Part shown: in pieces, positions 29,526 to 34,078 of the stretch | How positions within the stretch are numbered: position 1 is the first letter of the stretch | Layout of the letters: every line of letters starts with the position of its first letter | From: Nitriliruptorales bacterium | GTDB lineage: Bacteria > Actinomycetota > Nitriliruptoria > Nitriliruptorales > Nitriliruptoraceae | DNA: 34,078 bases | Assembly: GCA_024637135.1 (NCBI GenBank) | Contig: JAGXFT010000016.1 | Span: 1-34,078 of the forward strand | Reading direction: 5' to 3' | Program-made: the position numbers and the translations under genes | The notes under the pieces: generated by a model | What the model saw: only the letters and a program-made list of their open reading frames with translations | Database searches by the model: none | What the model was told of the DNA's origin: nothing

Positions 29526-30767
29526 TCAGGAAACGGGCACGTCCGGCCCGGGGATCGACGCCGTGGCCCCGATCAGCCGGTCGGATCCCGCCAGGTGGCC
29601 GGCCACGGCCAGCGGTACCAGCAGGACCAGCAGCACCACCAGCGGCAGGTTCCACGACCCGGTGGCGTCGGCGAGCACACCCACGAGCAGTGGGCCCGGC
29701 AGGCCCACCAGGTAGCCGATGCTCTGGGCCATGGTGGACACCTGCATGGTGTCGGCCGGGGTCGCCGTCCGCAGACCGATCAGGGCCAGGCTGATCGGGA
29801 AGCCGGCGAAGCCCACCCCCAGCAGCGCCGACCACAGCCACGCGAGGCCGACCGGTTCGACCAGCAGTCCCACGTAGGCCAGCGCCCAGGGCACCACGAC
29901 CACCCACGCCCCCAGCCGCTGGTGTGGTCGGCCGGCCAGCCATCCCGGCACCAGTAGCGACACCGGGATGGAGACCACGGTGACGACACCTACCATCGCC
30001 CCGGCCTCGTCCGCGGCCATCCCCTCGGCGCGCAGCATCGTCGGCAGCCAGCCCATGACGATGTAGGCGACCATCGACTGCAACGCGAAGAACGCGGTGA
30101 GGGCGACCGCCACCCGGTCGCGCCGCAGGGTCCGCCACGTCAGGGCGCTGGTGCCGCGTTCGCGCCGTGCGCCGGCCGAGACCGACCGGGACGCCGGGAG
30201 CCACGCCGCCAGCCCGACGACCCCGACCGCGGCCCAGACGGCCAGCGCCACCGGCCACCCGCCGGTCGCGGCGGCCAACGGGACCGTCAGGCCGGCGCCT
30301 GCGGCCGCGCCCAGTTGCAACGACGAGACGTAGGCCCCGGTCATCCATCCCTCGCGGCCCCCGAACCCCGCCCGCACCACGACCGGCAGCAGGACGTTGA
30401 CGATCGCGATGCCGACCATCACCACCACGGTGCCGGCCAGCAGCACCGCGGCACCGCCCACCGGTCGCACCAGCGTCCCGACGACGACCAGTGCCATCGC
30501 CGCCCCGATCGCCGAACCCAGCGAGAGGCGACGTCGCAGCCAGGGCACGAACGCGCTGGCGATGCCGAACACGATCACCGGCGCGGAGGTCAGGACGCCC
30601 GCCAGGCCGGCGTCGATCCCGAGGTCCGCACGGATCTCGTCCAGCACCGGCCCGACCGCGGTGACCGGCAGCCGCATGCTCAGGGCCACCAACAGGATCG
30701 CGGCCGCCAGTCCCCACGAGCCGCGACGACCTCGGGCGGTGGTGGGCGTGCGTTGGTCCACGGTCAC
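29526..30767 (-). CDS. MFS transporter, CynX/NimT-like
   Basis: LAAAILLVALSMRLPVTAVGPVLDEIRADLGIDAGLAGVLTSAPVIVFGIASAF...GAAAGAGLTVPLA; about 12 TM segments. GTG at 30767. Confidence 0.87.
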   Translation of the reverse strand: MTVDQRTPTTARGRRGSWGLAAAILLVALSMRLPVTAVGPVLDEIRADLGIDAGLAGVLTSAPVIVFGIASAFVPWLRRRLSLGSAIGAAMALVVVGTLVRPVGGAAVLLAGTVVVMVGIAIVNVLLPVVVRAGFGGREGWMTGAYVSSLQLGAAAGAGLTVPLAAATGGWPVALAVWAAVGVVGLAAWLPASRSVSAGARRERGTSALTWRTLRRDRVAVALTAFFALQSMVAYIVMGWLPTMLRAEGMAADEAGAMVGVVTVVSIPVSLLVPGWLAGRPHQRLGAWVVVVPWALAYVGLLVEPVGLAWLWSALLGVGFAGFPISLALIGLRTATPADTMQVSTMAQSIGYLVGLPGPLLVGVLADATGSWNLPLVVLLVLLVPLAVAGHLAGSDRLIGATASIPGPDVPVS

Positions 30768-31014
30768 GTTGGTGATCCCACCGGACGACAGTGCTGGGCC
30801 GCGCCAGCCTAGGCCGCGCAGGTTGCCGCCGGCCCAACCCCGCACGCTCCCACCACGGTCACGGACCCCGGCGTGCGAGCGCCTGCCGACCACGGTCGTG
30901 GGCCCGGCCGCTCGGACCCCGGCCGCGACGTGGTCCGAGGCCGTCCTGCCATACGATCGGGGGTCCCCGGCACGTCGACGAGGACGGGTCGAGGTCGCAG
31001 CAGAAGGGCCTTCC

Positions 31015-32886
31015 GTGCGACTCGAGCACATCCACCAGCCTGCCGACATCCGTGGGTTGGGTGCAGACGACCTGCAGGAACTGGCCGGTGACCTGCGTGC
31101 ACACGTCATCGACGCCGTCGCCCAGGTGGGCGGACACCTCGGCTCGAACCTGGGTGCCGTCGAACTGACGCTGTCCCTGCACCGGTCGTTCGACTCGCCC
31201 CGGGACATGATCCTGTGGGACACCGGGCACCAGGCCTACGTCCACAAGATGCTGACGGGTCGCAGCGACCAGTTCGACACGCTGCGCCAGGACGGCGGCC
31301 TGGCGGGCTACCCGCAGCGGGCCGAGAGTCCCCACGACGTGATCGAGAACTCCCACGCGTCCACCGCGTTGGCGTGGGCCTACGGGATCGCCGAGGGCCA
31401 ACGCTTCCTCCCCGCCCCCGATCGCCGGGGGGTGGTCGCCGTCGTCGGTGACGGCGCCCTGACCGGCGGCATGGCCTACGAGGCCCTCAACAACATCGGG
31501 CACGACCAGACCCCGCTGACCATCGTCCTCAACGACAACGGCCGCTCCTACGCCGAGACGATCGGCCGGCTGTCCAGCCAGGTCTCCCGTGTCCGGATGG
31601 ACCCGCGCTACCGCACGTGGCGCACGCGGGCCGACTCGATGATCGAGCGCATCCCGTTGGTCCATCGCCTGACCGGTGCGAGCCTGCGCGGCATCAAGCA
31701 CGCCGTCGCGGATGCGCCCGCGCTGCAGGCCTTCGTCGAGGCGCTGGGCGTGCGTTACCTCGGCCCCGTCAATGGCCACGACGTCGGGGCCATGGACGCC
31801 GCCTTCGCAGCCTCGGAGCGGTTCGACGGTCCCACCCTGGTGCACGTGCTGACCGAGAAGGGCAAGGGGTACGAACCGGCCGAGACCGATCCCGAGAAGC
31901 GCCTGCACGACACGTCCCCGTTCGACCCGGCGACCGGTGAGGCCACCGGGCGCACGGGTCGGTCCTGGACGGCGGCGTTCTCGGACGCCCTGATGGGCAT
32001 CTGTGACGAGGTGCCGGAGGTGGTCGCGCTGACCGCCGCGATGCCGGGCTCGACCGGGTTGCTGCCGATCGCCGAGCGCCATCCCGACCGGGTCATCGAC
32101 GTCGGCATCGCCGAACAGCACGCCGTGACGGCCGCCGCCGGCCTGTCACACGCCGGTCGCATCCCGGTCGTGGCCGTGTACGCACCCTTCTTCCCGCGCG
32201 CGTTCGACCAGGCCAACCTCGACGTGGGCCTGCACCGCGAGCACGTGGTGTTCGCCTTCGACCGGGCCGGGATCACCGGGCCGGACGGGCCCAGCGCGCA
32301 CGGCGTGCTGGACCTCGCCCTGTGCCTGCGGATTCCCGACATGACCGTCCTCGCGCCATCCAGCGACCGCGAGGTCGAGGCGTTGCTGCGCACGGCTGTC
32401 TTGGACGTCGAGGGCCCGGTCTCGTTGCGGTTCTCGCGAGGCACCTGCCCGACCGGCGACGCCGTCGGCACCGGACTGCAGGCTCGCCAGGTCCGCGACG
32501 GCACCGACGTCGTCGTCGTGGCCGTGGGCGACCGGGTGGGCCCGGCCGTCGCCGCCGCGCGCATGCTCGCCGTCGACGGGATCGACGCGGCGGTGTGGGA
32601 CGTCCGGTGTGTGCGACCGCTGGACCCGGCACTGGTCGCGGCTGCGGCCGCCGCACCGCTCGTCGTCACGGTCGAGAACGGGGTCGTCGGTGGCGGTGCC
32701 GGGGCGTTCGTCGCCGATGCCGTGGTGGACCATGCCGGCTTGCGCGACGCCCCGCCCGTCCTGCGCCTGGGCGTGCCCGACACCTACGTCCCGCACGGCA
32801 CCCAGGACCGACTGCTGGCCGGACTGGGGCTGGACGCCGACGGGATCGCTGCCGCGATCGGCAAGGCCGTCAACGACCTCGCCTGA
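31015..32886 (+). CDS. dxs: 1-deoxy-D-xylulose-5-phosphate synthase
   Basis: GGHLGSNLGAVELTLSLH, WDTGHQAYVHKMLTGR, VVGDGALTGGMAYEALNN, IAEQHAVTAAAGL, GPDGPSAHGVLDL. GTG at 31015. Confidence 0.97.
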   Translation: MRLEHIHQPADIRGLGADDLQELAGDLRAHVIDAVAQVGGHLGSNLGAVELTLSLHRSFDSPRDMILWDTGHQAYVHKMLTGRSDQFDTLRQDGGLAGYPQRAESPHDVIENSHASTALAWAYGIAEGQRFLPAPDRRGVVAVVGDGALTGGMAYEALNNIGHDQTPLTIVLNDNGRSYAETIGRLSSQVSRVRMDPRYRTWRTRADSMIERIPLVHRLTGASLRGIKHAVADAPALQAFVEALGVRYLGPVNGHDVGAMDAAFAASERFDGPTLVHVLTEKGKGYEPAETDPEKRLHDTSPFDPATGEATGRTGRSWTAAFSDALMGICDEVPEVVALTAAMPGSTGLLPIAERHPDRVIDVGIAEQHAVTAAAGLSHAGRIPVVAVYAPFFPRAFDQANLDVGLHREHVVFAFDRAGITGPDGPSAHGVLDLALCLRIPDMTVLAPSSDREVEALLRTAVLDVEGPVSLRFSRGTCPTGDAVGTGLQARQVRDGTDVVVVAVGDRVGPAVAAARMLAVDGIDAAVWDVRCVRPLDPALVAAAAAAPLVVTVENGVVGGGAGAFVADAVVDHAGLRDAPPVLRLGVPDTYVPHGTQDRLLAGLGLDADGIAAAIGKAVNDLA

Positions 32887-32901
32887 TCGCCGCCCGTCGC
32901 G

Positions 32902-33498
32902 TCACGAACGCGACCCGGCCAACAGTGCCTGCACGGACAGCGCGATCAGGGCCCCCAGCAGTCCACCGCCGAGCACGTCCAGCGGCAGGTGCACGCCCAG
33001 TTCCATGCGCCCGAGCGCGACCAGGACCGCGAGTCCGGCGGCCACGAGGCGCTCGCCCCGGTACAGCTCCGGCCACAACGCGACGACCAGGGCCACCACG
33101 GTGGCAGTGTGGCCGGAGGGATAGCCCGCGGTGTCGAGCTCCACGCTGGGGTCGATGCCCAGCAGCACGTCCGGACGCGGCCGGCCGACCACCGCCTTGG
33201 CAACCAGCGCCGCGACCCACGCCACCGACCCGGACAGGCCCATGCGCAACGCGTAGTCGCGGTTGAAGATGGCCACCAGCAGGGCGGCGAAGCCCACGCC
33301 GAACATGGTGCCGGCCGGCTGCACGAAGGTCAGCAGGCCCTCCCACCAGCCCCCGTGGCCACTCAGGAGGTCGAACACAGTGTTCTCGGCCCACGACAAC
33401 TCGAACTGGGCCAGCACGGTGGTGAACGCGAAGGCCAGGGCCACGCCCAGGAGCACCCGGCGGGACACCGAGGGTGGGGCGGACTTCCGTGCGGCCAT
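32902..33498 (-). CDS. PAP2-family phosphatase
   Basis: [37 protein letters not shown]: three PAP2 motifs plus TM helices. Confidence 0.88.
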   Translation of the reverse strand: MAARKSAPPSVSRRVLLGVALAFAFTTVLAQFELSWAENTVFDLLSGHGGWWEGLLTFVQPAGTMFGVGFAALLVAIFNRDYALRMGLSGSVAWVAALVAKAVVGRPRPDVLLGIDPSVELDTAGYPSGHTATVVALVVALWPELYRGERLVAAGLAVLVALGRMELGVHLPLDVLGGGLLGALIALSVQALLAGSRS

Positions 33499-33590
33499 GA
33501 CGGCTCCTGCGGGGACGGCGGACCTGCGTCGTCCCAGTGCACTCGCTCGGCGGGCCCACGTCCAGCAACCCGCCCCGGGGGACCGCGCAC

Positions 33591-33620
33591 TTGACGCCGC
33601 GACCAGTGATGCGGTTGGAT
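33591..33620 (+). promoter_or_regulatory. Candidate promoter of the ilvB leader transcript
   Basis: TTGACG (33591-33596), 18-nt spacer, TTGGAT (33615-33620). Confidence 0.35.
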
Positions 33621-33668
33621 GGGCGCACGGTCCGAAGCCACGGGCCCGACATGAAGGCACGTCCACAC

Positions 33669-33743
33669 ATGCGCCACGTCGCGAGCATTCCGCACGGCAC
33701 CCTCGGTGGTGTCCAGGTGGTCGTGCTCGTGGTCGTTGGCTAG
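33669..33743 (+). CDS. Putative branched-chain amino acid leader peptide upstream of ilvB
   Basis: [24 protein letters not shown]-stop (24 aa; alternative ATG 33651 gives 30 aa). Terminal codons GTC CAG GTG GTC GTG CTC GTG GTC GTT GGC TAG. Confidence 0.8.
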   Translation: MRHVASIPHGTLGGVQVVVLVVVG

Positions 33744-33772
33744 CGCGCCCTCCGAAGCTTCGGACGGCGCGC
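33743..33772 (+). promoter_or_regulatory. Attenuator region: 30-nt near-perfect palindrome abutting the leader stop codon
   Basis: GCGCGCCcTCCGAAG-CTTCGGAcGGCGCGC, 14 of 15 pairs. Confidence 0.7.
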
Positions 33773-33797
33773 AACCTCCCGGAACCGGGAGGTTTTT
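33773..33797 (+). terminator. Intrinsic terminator/attenuator upstream of ilvB
   Basis: AACCTCCCGG-AA-CCGGGAGGTT followed by T5 (33793-33797); only the AA between the arms is unpaired. Confidence 0.85.
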
Positions 33798-33868
33798 CGC
33801 ATCCGGGGCCCCGGCAGGTGCCAGCAGCGCACGCGGTAGCGTGTGGGCGTCGGCGAAGGAATGACGCG

Positions 33869-34078
33869 ATGCAGGTCACCGGTGCACAGGCAGTCATGCG
33901 CAGCCTCGAAGAGGTCGGCGTCGACGTCGTCTTCGGCTATCCCGGCGGGGCCATCCTGCCCGCCTACGACCCCCTGATCGAGGCCGACCTCACCCACGTG
34001 CTGGTTCGCCACGAGCAGGGCGCCGTGCACGCCGCCGAGGGCTACGCGCACGCCTCGGGCAAGGTGGGGGTCTGCATC
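33869..34078 (+). CDS. ilvB: Acetolactate synthase large subunit (5' part; truncated by window edge)
   Basis: [78 protein letters not shown] 8 nt upstream. Confidence 0.95.
   Translation, partial: MQVTGAQAVMRSLEEVGVDVVFGYPGGAILPAYDPLIEADLTHVLVRHEQGAVHAAEGYAHASGKVGVCI

Overview
High-GC, actinobacterial-looking chromosomal window. It is mostly housekeeping genes: ligA, tal, pncA-like, thrC, gatC-gatA-gatB, engB/ysxC, dxs and the 5' part of ilvB, mixed with transporters, redox enzymes and small hypotheticals. The left edge cuts an ABC-2 permease and the right edge cuts ilvB. I found no CRISPR array, prophage, transposase, tRNA or rRNA. The strongest non-annotated signal is at 33591-33869, directly upstream of ilvB: a short ORF ending [10 protein letters not shown]-stop, then a 30-nt near-perfect palindrome, then a perfect GC stem with a T5 tract. 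This is a textbook branched-chain amino-acid attenuator. Other points of interest: an animal-type (cyclooxygenase-superfamily) heme peroxidase abutting a frameshifted, C-terminally truncated methyltransferase; an A-B-A' partial duplication with two hairpins between thrC and a monooxygenase gene; tandem operator-like palindromes upstream of a histidine phosphatase; and a 13-bp minisatellite overlapping a stop codon. Many of the very long ORFs in the supplied track are antisense GC artefacts. No computation or database search was run; all calls come from reading the sequence and the supplied translations.
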